Counted from the first letter of the stretch, positions 1 to 6,386 are shown. The stretch: 6,981 bases of DNA from an uncultured Bacilli bacterium (GCA_944331725.1 CALVJE010000111.1:1-6981), one strand, 5' to 3'. The notes: generated by a model not told the origin, from the sequence alone. Numbers and translations are program-made.

Positions 1-278
1 TGTGTATATCCACCATTACGATTAGCATAAAGTGGAGCTAGTTCATTAAATATTTTATTTACAACAGCTTTATCATTATGTAAGAAAGCTAGGGCTCTAC
101 GACGACTACCAAGATCTCCCTTCTTACCATAAGTAATCATTTTATCAACAGCTTTTCTAACTTCTTTAGCTCTTGTTTCAGTAGTTGTTATTTGGCCATT
201 CATAATTACTTGTTTAGTAAGAGTTGCTAACATACTTCTTCTGTGTTTATTATCAACGCCTAATTTTCTATATGCCAT
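1..278 (-). CDS. rplQ: 50S ribosomal protein L17 (partial, C-terminus beyond window)
   Basis: L17 is a large-subunit protein located near the peptide exit tunnel. The first 92 codons are present, starting [17 protein letters not shown]. They include the family core [19 protein letters not shown], then [18 protein letters not shown], and run to RNGGYT at the window edge. Family members are usually about 115-130 residues, so some 25-30 residues lie outside. The ATG at 276-278 is preceded by GGAGG (286-290) at 7 bases spacing. That SD directly abuts the rpoA stop, leaving a 12-base gap. Being last after rpoA is the standard position for this gene. Val8 stands where KLGR is usual; this is a minor departure. 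No stop or frameshift is seen in the visible part. Confidence 0.97.
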   Translation of the reverse strand, partial: MAYRKLGVDNKHRRSMLATLTKQVIMNGQITTTETRAKEVRKAVDKMITYGKKGDLGSRRRALAFLHNDKAVVNKIFNELAPLYANRNGGYT

Positions 279-290
279 AAGTTTACCTCC

Positions 291-1241
291 TTAATCATCT
301 TCTCTTAGGTCAAGCCCTAATTCTTTAATTTTATCTAATACTTCTTTTAATGATTTCTTTCCTAAGTTACGGATTTTCATCATATCGTTTTCACTCTTAT
401 TAACTAAGTCTTGTAGTGTATGAACACCTGCTCTTTTTAAGCAGTTATATGCTCTTACTGAGAAGTCTAAATCTTCAATAGATGTTTCTAGTGCTTTAGT
501 CTTAGGATCTTCAGTTTTCTCTATCATCATACCACTTACATTAGAAATATCACTTAATTCTGTAACTAATTTAAAGTGTTCAATTAATATTTTTGCAGCT
601 AAAGCGATAGATTCTTCTGGTTTAATAGAACCATTTGTCCATACTTCCATTACTAATTTATCATAGCTTTCATCTTGTCCAACTCTAGCGCTTTCTACTT
701 CATAAGAAACTCTTTCAATTGGAGAATAGATTGCATCCATAGCAATGAAACCATTTTTCTTATCATCTTCTCTAATGGCAGAGTCTTCACTCTTAACATA
801 ACCACGACCATTTGTAACGATCATTGTCATATTTAAAGATCCACCTTTAGCAAGAGTAGCGATAACGTGATCTTTGTTAATTATTTCAATATCAGCATCT
901 GCTTCAATATCAGCAGCTGTTACTACTCCTTCTCCTTCTTTTTTTAGAGTAATTATTTTAGTATCTTCTGTATGATTCTTAACAACTACTCCTTTTAAGT
1001 TAAGGATAATTGTAGTTACATCTTCAACAACTCCATCAAGAGTTTGAAATTCGTGTAATACACCATCAATTTTAACAGCACTAATTGCACTGCCTGGTAA
1101 TGATGATAACATTACTCTTCTTAAAGCATTTCCTAAAGTTGTACCAAAACCTCTTTCTAATGGTTCTAATTCAAATTTTCCATAGAAATTATTTTCTATG
1201 TAATCAGTAATCTTATAAACTGGTTTTTCAAATTCTATCAA
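291..1241 (-). CDS. rpoA: DNA-directed RNA polymerase subunit alpha (TTG start)
   Basis: This is the alpha subunit, which dimerises to nucleate RNA polymerase assembly and whose C-terminal domain binds UP-element DNA and activators. It has 316 residues from the TTG at 1239-1241, against about 314 in Bacillus. The N-terminal domain (about 1-228) carries the assembly motif LEPLERGFGTTLGNALRR (25-42) and DGVLHEFQTLDGVVEDVTT (59-77). The C-terminal domain (about 248-316) has VRAYNCLKRAG and NLGKKSL. Arg263, Asn266, Cys267, Gly294, Lys296 and Ser297 match the E. coli DNA-binding determinant (R265, N268, C269, G296, K298, S299) with a constant shift of two. The TTG is chosen because it gives the family start (M)IEFEKP and lies 8 bases after GGGAGG. 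An ATG at 1314-1316 would overlap rpsK by 56 bases and add 25 residues foreign to the family. Confidence 0.97.
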   Translation of the reverse strand: MIEFEKPVYKITDYIENNFYGKFELEPLERGFGTTLGNALRRVMLSSLPGSAISAVKIDGVLHEFQTLDGVVEDVTTIILNLKGVVVKNHTEDTKIITLKKEGEGVVTAADIEADADIEIINKDHVIATLAKGGSLNMTMIVTNGRGYVKSEDSAIREDDKKNGFIAMDAIYSPIERVSYEVESARVGQDESYDKLVMEVWTNGSIKPEESIALAAKILIEHFKLVTELSDISNVSGMMIEKTEDPKTKALETSIEDLDFSVRAYNCLKRAGVHTLQDLVNKSENDMMKIRNLGKKSLKEVLDKIKELGLDLREDD

Positions 1242-1249
1242 TTTATTAA

Positions 1250-1255
1250 CCTCCC
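1250..1255 (-). promoter_or_regulatory. Ribosome binding site deciding the rpoA TTG start
   Basis: GGGAGG on the minus strand lies in the 19-base gap after the rpsK stop, 8 bases before TTG at 1239-1241. No ATG is within reach of this SD, so it fixes the non-ATG start of rpoA. Confidence 0.9.
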
Positions 1256-1260
1256 TTTTA

Positions 1261-1644
1261 TTATCCACGAGGACGCTTTGGTGGACGGCATCCATTATGT
1301 GGAATTGGTGTAACATCAGTAATTCCTGTTACTTCAAGACCTGCTGTTTGAAGTGATCTAATTGCTGTTTCTCTTCCTGGTCCTAATCCTTTAACAAATA
1401 CTTCTACTTTACGCATTCCCATATCATATGCAGCTTTTCCTGCTTGTTCTGCTGCCATACCTGCTGCGAATGGTGTTGATTTCTTACTTCCTTTAAATCC
1501 TAGTGCACCAGCTGATGCCCAACTTACAGTGTTACCTTCTTTATCAGTAATAGTAATAATTGTATTATTAAAAGTTGCACCAATATGTACTACACCTTCA
1601 GGTATATTCTTTTTAACTTTTCTTTTTCTTGTTTTATAAGCCAT
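1261..1644 (-). CDS. rpsK: 30S ribosomal protein S11
   Basis: S11 sits on the platform of the small subunit, contacting 16S rRNA near the E site together with S7 and S18. It has 127 residues; Bacillus S11 has about 131, the difference being in the basic N-terminus. Visible family blocks are [16 protein letters not shown] (23-38), [20 protein letters not shown] (44-63), [16 protein letters not shown] (84-99) and [15 protein letters not shown] (110-124). Asn117-Gly118 corresponds to the Asn that is isoaspartylated in E. coli S11. The C-terminus reads PPKRPRG rather than the usual PPKRRRV. The ATG follows GGAGG (1650-1654) by 5 bases, and the gap from rpsM is 13 bases. The stop is TAA, followed by rpoA with no rpsD between them, as in Bacillus and unlike E. 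coli. Confidence 0.98.
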   Translation of the reverse strand: MAYKTRKRKVKKNIPEGVVHIGATFNNTIITITDKEGNTVSWASAGALGFKGSKKSTPFAAGMAAEQAGKAAYDMGMRKVEVFVKGLGPGRETAIRSLQTAGLEVTGITDVTPIPHNGCRPPKRPRG

Positions 1645-1657
1645 AATAACCTCCTAA

Positions 1658-2023
1658 CTACTTTTTCTTGTTAGCTACTACTTTACCTTTACCCTTACGA
1701 GTACGAGCATTTCTATTTGTTCTTTGACCTCTTACAGGTAAGCCTTTTTTATGACGTGTTCCTTGGTATGAATTAATTTCCATTTTTGTTTTAATATTCA
1801 TACTAACTTCACGACGTAAATCTCCTTCAGTTGGATGTTTATTGATTTCATCTCTTAAGGCGATTAATTCATCTTGTGTTAAATCTCCTGCTTTTTTTGT
1901 TGGATCTACTTTAGCATTTGCACAAATTTTCTTTGCTAAACTTCTACCAATACCATAGATATATGTAAGTGATATACATATATGTTTGTCATTTGGAATA
2001 TCTACACCTTTAATACGTGCCAT
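1658..2023 (-). CDS. rpsM: 30S ribosomal protein S13
   Basis: S13 is a small-subunit head protein that contacts the P-site tRNA with its C-terminal tail and forms an intersubunit bridge with 23S rRNA. It has 121 residues with the family start [20 protein letters not shown], the helix-hairpin-helix segment [13 protein letters not shown] (21-33), [13 protein letters not shown] (66-78), and the signature [14 protein letters not shown] (87-100). The tail [17 protein letters not shown] is basic. The segment INSYQGTRH (83-91) differs from the usual xGCYRGxRH: Ser85 replaces Cys and Gln87 replaces Arg. The ATG is 7 bases after GGAGG (2031-2035). The stop is TAG, the only one in the window. The 15-base gap from rpmJ leaves no room for the S4-binding pseudoknot leader found ahead of rpsM in E. 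coli. Confidence 0.97.
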   Translation of the reverse strand: MARIKGVDIPNDKHICISLTYIYGIGRSLAKKICANAKVDPTKKAGDLTQDELIALRDEINKHPTEGDLRREVSMNIKTKMEINSYQGTRHKKGLPVRGQRTNRNARTRKGKGKVVANKKK

Positions 2024-2038
2024 AACTTCTCCTCCTTA

Positions 2039-2152
2039 TTAACCTTGTACTTGTTTGTGTTTTGGATTTTCACAAATTACTCTGATTTTACCTTTTCTTC
2101 TTACTATTTTGCATTTTGGGCAAATTTTCTTAACACTTGCTCTTACTTTCAT
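2039..2152 (-). CDS. rpmJ: 50S ribosomal protein L36 (zinc-binding form)
   Basis: L36 is the smallest large-subunit protein; it binds 23S rRNA near the L7/L12 stalk base. The gene encodes 37 residues, the standard length, beginning [15 protein letters not shown] and ending [11 protein letters not shown]. Cys11, Cys14, Cys27 and His32 form the CxxC...CxxxxH zinc ribbon, so this is the zinc-containing (C+) paralogue rather than the zinc-free form induced under zinc starvation in some bacteria. The ATG at 2150-2152 lies 7 bases after GGAGG (2160-2164), in a 14-base gap after infA. Its place between infA and rpsM is the classic one. The reading frame is intact and ends with TAA. Confidence 0.98.
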   Translation of the reverse strand: MKVRASVKKICPKCKIVRRKGKIRVICENPKHKQVQG

Positions 2153-2166
2153 TTTTATCCCTCCTA

Positions 2167-2382
2167 TTATTTACGATAGGTAATACGCCCACGTGTTAAA
2201 TCATAAGGTGATAGTTCTAACATAACGGTATCCCCCGGTAAGATGCGAATGTAATTCATTCGTATTTTACCAGAAACGTGAGCTTCTACAATTATTCCGT
2301 TTTCTAGTTTTACTTTGAACTTACCACCGGGTATTATTTCTAGAACTTTACCTTCAACTTCAATAACATCATCTTTAGCCAT
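2167..2382 (-). CDS. infA: Translation initiation factor IF-1
   Basis: IF-1 binds the A site of the 30S subunit during initiation and helps IF-2 and IF-3 select the initiator tRNA. It has 71 residues, one short of Bacillus IF-1, and forms a single OB-fold (S1-like) domain. Clear family blocks are [20 protein letters not shown] (1-20), [18 protein letters not shown] (36-53) and [16 protein letters not shown] (56-71). The ATG at 2380-2382 is preferred over a GTG three codons upstream because [11 protein letters not shown] is the conserved N-terminus and the AGGAG SD (2393-2397) is better placed for it. The gene starts 5 bases after the map TGA stop, which suggests translational coupling. The TAA stop is followed directly by TAG, giving tandem stops before rpmJ. 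No KOW-domain gene lies between map and infA, where Bacillus has one. Confidence 0.96.
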   Translation of the reverse strand: MAKDDVIEVEGKVLEIIPGGKFKVKLENGIIVEAHVSGKIRMNYIRILPGDTVMLELSPYDLTRGRITYRK

Positions 2383-2387
2383 TAAAA

Positions 2388-3134
2388 TCACTCTCCTGTT
2401 AATATAATAACACCATCGTTAGTAACCGCTATTGTATGTTCATAGTGTGCTGATAGTGAGCCATCATCTGTAACAACTGTCCAATCATTATCTTCTACAT
2501 ATATATCAGGACTACCAGATGTTAACATTGGTTCAATAGCAATTACCATACCATCTTTTATTCTAGGTCCAGTGCCTTCTTTTCCATAGTTTGGAACATC
2601 AGGTGATTCGTGAACACTAGTACCTACACCGTGACCTACAAGCTCTTTTACAACTCCAAGATTGTGTTTAGTAGCATATTTTTCAATTGCTGCACTAATA
2701 TCTCCAATCCTGTTACCAACTTTAGCTTGTTTAATTCCTTCATATAAAGCTTTTTCAGTATGCTCTAGAAGATATTTAGCTTCACTAGATATTTCCCCTA
2801 CTTGATAGGTCCAAGCAGAATCTCCGTGATAGCCTTTATAGCAAGCACCTATATCTATAGATATTATATCTCCATCTTTTAATGTTCTTTCACTTGGAAA
2901 ACCGTGAACTACTTCATCATTAATACTTATACACAAGGTATAGGGAAAACCTTCATAACCTTTGAATGATGGAGTAGCTCCTTTACTTCTAATGAAGTCT
3001 TCGGCAAGACGGTCCAATTCTATAGTTTTAATACCTGCTTTAATATGGGGACGTAAATACTGATGTGTAAGATAGACAATATGTCCAGCTTCTTTTAGTA
3101 ATTCGATTTCTCTTTTACTTTTTAAAGTTATCAC
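2388..3134 (-). CDS. map: Methionine aminopeptidase, type I (GTG start)
   Basis: This metalloenzyme removes the initiator Met from nascent proteins with a small second residue, after deformylation. It has 248 residues with the 'pita-bread' fold and no N-terminal zinc-finger extension. The active-site set is complete: His77 (EVVHG), metal ligands Asp94 (SIDIGA) and Asp105 (HGDSAW), His168 (GHGVG), His175 (VHE), Glu201 (AIEPM) and Glu232 (YEHT). These match E. coli H79, D97, D108, H171, H178, E204 and E235 with a uniform shift of three. The start is GTG at 3132-3134, giving the family N-terminus [17 protein letters not shown]; no suitable ATG is nearby. The SD (GAGGGG, 3143-3148) lies inside the last adk codons, and only 2 bases separate the genes. 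The stop is TGA, with a second in-frame stop, TAA, two codons on. Confidence 0.97.
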   Translation of the reverse strand: MITLKSKREIELLKEAGHIVYLTHQYLRPHIKAGIKTIELDRLAEDFIRSKGATPSFKGYEGFPYTLCISINDEVVHGFPSERTLKDGDIISIDIGACYKGYHGDSAWTYQVGEISSEAKYLLEHTEKALYEGIKQAKVGNRIGDISAAIEKYATKHNLGVVKELVGHGVGTSVHESPDVPNYGKEGTGPRIKDGMVIAIEPMLTSGSPDIYVEDNDWTVVTDDGSLSAHYEHTIAVTNDGVIILTGE

Positions 3135-3136
3135 TT

Positions 3137-3796
3137 TTACATCCCCTCTTTTAAAACTTTATCTATTTTTTTGGCAATAGACTCAACAGAGTCATCTCCA
3201 TTAATTACATATAATATACCTTTTTCCTTATAATAGTCAAGTAAAGGTTTAGTTTTTTCAACATATACTTTATATCTATTTCTAAAGGATGTAACATTAT
3301 CATCATTTCTTTGATATAATCTTCCTCCACATTTATCACAAATTGATTCTTGTTTTGGTTTTTCTGTTTCTGAATTTATGTTATAAACTGTTTTACAATT
3401 TTCACATATTCTTCTTCCAGTAATTCTCTTTTCTAATGTTTCTTCGTTAATATCTAACTTAATAACATATCCTAGTTCTTGATTTAGATTTTTTAGTATT
3501 TCATCATATTTATAAGCTTGTTCTATATTTCTTGGAAAACCATCAAGAACATAGCCATTTTTACAATCAGATTCTGATAAACGATTTTGTAATAGAGTAT
3601 ATGTAACATCATCTTTAACTAGACTACCACTACTTAATACTTCGGCAATATATCTACCTAATTCTGTATCTTTCTTTGATTCTTCTCTTAGAATATCACC
3701 TGTTGAAATATGAGGTAAATTATATTTTTTTTCTAGTATTGCACTTTGCGTACCTTTTCCAGCAGCAGGGGGTGCTATAAATATTATATTCTTCAT
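3137..3796 (-). CDS. adk: Adenylate kinase, long zinc-LID type, with atypical P-loop
   Basis: Adenylate kinase catalyses ATP + AMP = 2 ADP in the cytosol. It has 219 residues, normal for the long bacterial form. Seen in order: the P-loop APPAAGKGTQ (8-17, Lys14), the AMP-binding STGDILRE (31-38), DGFPR (85-89), the LID domain with RITGRR (124-129) and a four-Cys zinc site (Cys131, Cys134, Cys153, Cys156), then RNDD (163-166) and RNRYKVY (172-178) carrying catalytic arginines. The Cys4 LID is typical of Gram-positive enzymes. The P-loop is odd: the first and second glycines of the usual GxPGAGKGT are alanines, though GKGT is intact. The ATG overlaps the secY TGA as ATGA. Its own SD (AAAGG, 3809-3813) is weak and 12 bases away, so translation probably depends on ribosomes finishing secY. 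Confidence 0.96.
   Translation of the reverse strand: MKNIIFIAPPAAGKGTQSAILEKKYNLPHISTGDILREESKKDTELGRYIAEVLSSGSLVKDDVTYTLLQNRLSESDCKNGYVLDGFPRNIEQAYKYDEILKNLNQELGYVIKLDINEETLEKRITGRRICENCKTVYNINSETEKPKQESICDKCGGRLYQRNDDNVTSFRNRYKVYVEKTKPLLDYYKEKGILYVINGDDSVESIAKKIDKVLKEGM
3793..3796 (-). other. secY/adk ATGA stop-start overlap
   Basis: The secY TGA stop (3793-3795) shares bases with the adk ATG (3794-3796). With the weak adk SD, this suggests reinitiation by ribosomes terminating secY (inference). Confidence 0.85.
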
Positions 3797-5058
3797 CTTC
3801 TACTATAACCTTTCTTATAGTTTCTAGATAGAAGACTACCTTCTATTTGTTTATATGTTTCAAGGGCAACTCCTACTACAATTAATAATCCAGTACCACC
3901 AATACTTACACTTGTTGGTAAGCTTGTGACGTTAGAGAATATTATTGGTAGTGCAACTATAATTGCTAAGAATATTGAACCTAAGCAAGTTATTCTTGTT
4001 AAGATACGAGATAGATAGTTTTTTGTTTCATCTCCTGGTCTTATTCCTGGAATATAACCCCCACTTTCTTGAAGATTTTTAGCAAATTCATCTGGTTTAA
4101 ATGTCATATACGTATATACAAATCCAAATAAGAATATAAATATAACATAAATTATAAATCCTACTGGAGTTGTATAAGTTAAGTATTTTTGAACAAATAA
4201 ACTAAAACCTTCATTATTTATTAAGCTTGCTATTATTCCTGGAATAGCCATTAAACTTGATGCAAATATTACAGGAACAACTCCTGCTGTATTTACTTTA
4301 ATTGGAACATATGAAGCAGATTGTTTTGTAAATGCTGTTGACTTGTTAGCATATTGTACTGGTACTTTACGTTCTGCTAATTGAACGAAGATAACACCTA
4401 TAATAATTGCAAAATAGATAATTGCAAATAGAATAAATTTAGTTATTCCAAAAGCTATTTCTTGAGCTGTACCATCTAATACTACAAGTCCATTAAATGC
4501 ATCTATAAACATTCCTGGTAATGTAGCAAGTATACCTGCCATAATAAGTAAACTTAGACCATTACCAATACCTTTTTGGGTGATTCTATCTCCTAACCAT
4601 AGAAGAAAGGCAGTACCTGCTGTTAGAACAATAGATATATATATATATTCTGAAGGTTCAGCACTTCTACCTAAGAACATAAATGAGAAAGCATATCCTT
4701 GGATAAATGCGAATGCTATACCCATATAACGAGAATACATATTAATTTTTTGTCTACCAGTATGACCTTGTTTTCTTAAATCTTGAAAATAAGGAATTAA
4801 TTCTCCTAGTAATTGCATAACAATTGTTGCAGTGATATAAGGCATTACTCCTAATGCAAAGATTGAAAAGTTTTGTAATGCTCCACCACCCATACTGTTA
4901 ATTAATTCTAAAAATCCTAAGTTTTTTGTTATACTTTGTGTTCCAGGTACTTGGATATTTGTTCCAATTATAAATATTGCTAAAGCAAAGGCTGTGAAAC
5001 CAATTCTTTTTAACAAATCTCTATTTGTTTTTTTAAATAATTGCTTCAATAGAGGCAT
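3793..5058 (-). CDS. secY: Preprotein translocase subunit SecY
   Basis: SecY is the central channel of the SecYEG translocon in the cytoplasmic membrane, used for protein export and membrane insertion. It has 421 residues, slightly shorter than Bacillus SecY (about 431). About ten membrane segments can be read at roughly 18-36, 68-90, 110-131, 140-157, 166-186, 200-227, 256-281, 299-320, 353-374 and 384-402. Family motifs include GVMPYITATI (70-79), TGRQKINMYSRYM (100-112), KGIGNGLSL (162-170), AERKVPVQYA (228-237), VNTAGVVPVIFA (255-266), GGYIPGIRPG (333-342) and GGTGLLIVVGVALET (387-401). The cytosolic loop around 333-352 and the tail SRNYKKGYSRR are the SecA/ribosome-facing parts. The ATG is one base after the rplO stop, with its SD inside rplO. 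It ends TGA, overlapping the adk start. Confidence 0.98.
   Translation of the reverse strand: MPLLKQLFKKTNRDLLKRIGFTAFALAIFIIGTNIQVPGTQSITKNLGFLELINSMGGGALQNFSIFALGVMPYITATIVMQLLGELIPYFQDLRKQGHTGRQKINMYSRYMGIAFAFIQGYAFSFMFLGRSAEPSEYIYISIVLTAGTAFLLWLGDRITQKGIGNGLSLLIMAGILATLPGMFIDAFNGLVVLDGTAQEIAFGITKFILFAIIYFAIIIGVIFVQLAERKVPVQYANKSTAFTKQSASYVPIKVNTAGVVPVIFASSLMAIPGIIASLINNEGFSLFVQKYLTYTTPVGFIIYVIFIFLFGFVYTYMTFKPDEFAKNLQESGGYIPGIRPGDETKNYLSRILTRITCLGSIFLAIIVALPIIFSNVTSLPTSVSIGGTGLLIVVGVALETYKQIEGSLLSRNYKKGYSRR
4635..4648. repeat. (AT)7 dinucleotide run inside secY
   Basis: A perfect AT dinucleotide tract of seven units encodes the EYIYIS segment (residues 137-142) near the fourth membrane helix of SecY. 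It is fully in frame and explained by Tyr/Ile codons in an AT-rich genome. It is a possible slippage site, but no effect is visible. Confidence 0.7.
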
Positions 5059-5059
5059 T

Positions 5060-5503
5060 TTAGATCACCTCGGCTTTACTTCCTGATTCTTCAATTTTCT
5101 TTAAGGCACTACTAGAAAATCTATGAGCCTCTATAGTTAATTTCTTTTCTAGGTTACCATCACCTAATACTTTAATTCCATTAAGTTGTTTTTTAACAAT
5201 TCCTTTTTCTTTTAATAATGCTGGTGTTACAACTGTACCATCTTCAAATACATTTAAATCTCCAACATTGATAGTAGCATATACTACTTTAAATTTATGA
5301 TTACTAAATCCTCTTTTTGGAAGTCTTCTATATAATGGTAATTGTCCACCTTCAAATACTGGTGAAACTCCACCACCGCTACGAGCATTTTGTCCTTTTT
5401 GTCCACGACCTGATGTTTTACCAAGTCCAGAACCGCTTCCACGTCCTACTATTTTCTTACGGAAAGTAGCTCCTTCATTTTTCTTTAGTTCATTTAATTT
5501 CAT
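5060..5503 (-). CDS. rplO: 50S ribosomal protein L15
   Basis: L15 is a late-assembling large-subunit protein whose long glycine- and arginine-rich N-terminal extension threads into 23S rRNA. It has 147 residues, the usual length. The N-terminus [17 protein letters not shown] leads to [20 protein letters not shown] (19-38), then [20 protein letters not shown] (41-60) and [12 protein letters not shown] (61-72). The globular C-terminus carries [20 protein letters not shown] (109-128) and ends AEVI, as in most L15 proteins. The ATG shares one base with the rpsE stop (TAATG), so rpmD (L30), usually found at this point, is absent. A GAGGAG from the rpsE codons for Glu-Glu lies 11 bases upstream and may serve as SD. 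The last codons hold the secY SD. Confidence 0.98.
   Translation of the reverse strand: MKLNELKKNEGATFRKKIVGRGSGSGLGKTSGRGQKGQNARSGGGVSPVFEGGQLPLYRRLPKRGFSNHKFKVVYATINVGDLNVFEDGTVVTPALLKEKGIVKKQLNGIKVLGDGNLEKKLTIEAHRFSSSALKKIEESGSKAEVI
5063..5071 (-). promoter_or_regulatory. secY ribosome binding site embedded in the rplO 3' end
   Basis: GAGGTGATC on the minus strand is complementary over nine bases to the conserved 16S rRNA 3' end (GATCACCTC). It also encodes the last three residues of L15 (Glu-Val-Ile). It is followed by TAA, one base, then the secY ATG, putting the GAGG core 9 bases from the start. Confidence 0.85.
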
Positions 5504-6012
5504 TATCCTAAAATCTCCTCTACACTTTTACCACGAAGTGCGGCAACTTCTTCAGGTGTTTTTATACTCTTAAGTCCATTAATGGCAGCAGTTGCCATAT
5601 TTAATTTAGTTCTAGCTCCAAGAGATTTTGATACAACATCACGAACTCCAGCTAGTTCAAGGACAGCTCTTACACTACCACCAGCGATAATACCAGTACC
5701 TTCTTTAGCAGGCTTTAGCATTACTCTAGCAGCTCCACTTTCTCCAATTACTTCGTGAGCAATAGTTCTTCCATCAATTAAATTAATAGTAATCATATTT
5801 TTATTAGCATCTTGAATTGCTTTTTTAATAGCATCTGGTACTTCAAAAGCTTTACCTGTACCGATACCAACATGTCCTTTACGATCTCCAACAACAACAA
5901 CTGCAGAGAAACGACGTTGACGTCCACCTTTTGTAACTTTAACTACACTTTTAAGTTGAACGACAAGTTCTTCAAGTTGTTTTTCTTTAGGATCGTTTGT
6001 TTGTCTTTGCAT
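5503..6012 (-). CDS. rpsE: 30S ribosomal protein S5
   Basis: S5 lies at the mRNA entry side of the small subunit, where with S3 and S4 it supports mRNA unwinding and decoding accuracy. It has 169 residues with two domains. The N-terminal dsRNA-binding-like domain (about 13-80) carries [20 protein letters not shown] (26-45) and [20 protein letters not shown] (46-65). The C-terminal domain carries [20 protein letters not shown] (86-105), [20 protein letters not shown] (106-125), [14 protein letters not shown] (126-139) and the conserved end [11 protein letters not shown]. The loop around 26-36 is the region where spectinomycin resistance changes occur in E. coli S5; I make no resistance call. 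The ATG is 6 bases after a strong AAGGAGG (6019-6025) that overlaps the rplR stop. The stop overlaps the rplO start. Confidence 0.98.
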   Translation of the reverse strand: MQRQTNDPKEKQLEELVVQLKSVVKVTKGGRQRRFSAVVVVGDRKGHVGIGTGKAFEVPDAIKKAIQDANKNMITINLIDGRTIAHEVIGESGAARVMLKPAKEGTGIIAGGSVRAVLELAGVRDVVSKSLGARTKLNMATAAINGLKSIKTPEEVAALRGKSVEEILG

Positions 6013-6023
6013 ATTTAACCTCC

Positions 6024-6386
6024 TTAGAACTCTAGTCCATTTTCACGTGCAGCATCTGCTAATGCTTTAACACGTCCGTGATAAAGATATCCACCTCTAT
6101 CAAATACTACTTTTTTAATGCCAGCTTCAGCACATTTTTTAGCAATACTAGCACCTACAGCAGTAGCTGCTTCAATATTAGATTTATTTTTTAAATTTAA
6201 ATCTTTATCTCTAGAAGAAGCAGATACTAAAGTAGTAGAATTCTCATCATCAATAACTTGTGCATAGATTGCAGTATTAGATCTAAATACATTTAATCTT
6301 GGAATTTCACTTGTTCCACTTAGATGAGTTCTAATTCTAGTATGACGAACCTTTCTCATACTATTTCTTGATTTTTTACTAATCAT
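6024..6386 (-). CDS. rplR: 50S ribosomal protein L18
   Basis: L18 binds 5S rRNA and, with L5, helps place it in the central protuberance of the large subunit. It has 120 residues, the same as Bacillus L18. The basic N-terminus [19 protein letters not shown] is followed by [20 protein letters not shown] (24-43), [20 protein letters not shown] (44-63) and the highly conserved C-terminal block [20 protein letters not shown] (93-112) ending ARENGLEF. The ATG lies 8 bases after GGAG (6395-6398, within AAGGAGAG), in a 23-base gap that is the widest in the window and shows no hairpin of note. Its place between rplF and rpsE is standard. Confidence 0.98.
   Translation of the reverse strand: MISKKSRNSMRKVRHTRIRTHLSGTSEIPRLNVFRSNTAIYAQVIDDENSTTLVSASSRDKDLNLKNKSNIEAATAVGASIAKKCAEAGIKKVVFDRGGYLYHGRVKALADAARENGLEF

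Noticed and set aside
939..945. A7 run on the coding strand of rpoA (Leu-Lys-Lys), a possible -1 slippery heptamer followed by GAAGGAG repeats
   Set aside because: The downstream reading frame is the intact full-length rpoA; such Lys codon runs are expected in AT-rich genes and no alternative frame product is recognisable.
1242..1316. N-terminal extension of rpoA from an upstream ATG
   Set aside because: It overlaps the end of rpsK by 56 bases and lacks family likeness; the TTG at 1241 has the SD and the conserved N-terminus.
2024..2038. Possible S4-type autoregulatory leader before rpsM
   Set aside because: The gap is only 15 bases and is filled by the SD; rpsD is also absent from the cluster here.
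1982..2179. 65-codon plus-strand reading frame across the end of infA, rpmJ and the start of rpsM
   Set aside because: It is antisense to three well-supported genes, has no family likeness and no good SD. Its Phe/Tyr-rich make-up is what the reverse complement of Lys-rich ribosomal genes gives.
2383..2391. GTG start for infA three codons upstream
   Set aside because: The conserved IF-1 N-terminus [11 protein letters not shown] starts at the ATG at 2382, and the SD is better spaced to it.
3725..3732. A8 run on the coding strand of adk (Glu-Lys-Lys), a possible slippage site
   Set aside because: The adk frame continues normally with all family motifs; nothing shows programmed frameshifting.
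5812..6018. 68-codon plus-strand reading frame opposite the start of rpsE
   Set aside because: It is the antisense shadow of rpsE, rich in Phe/Asn/Thr, with no recognisable motif.
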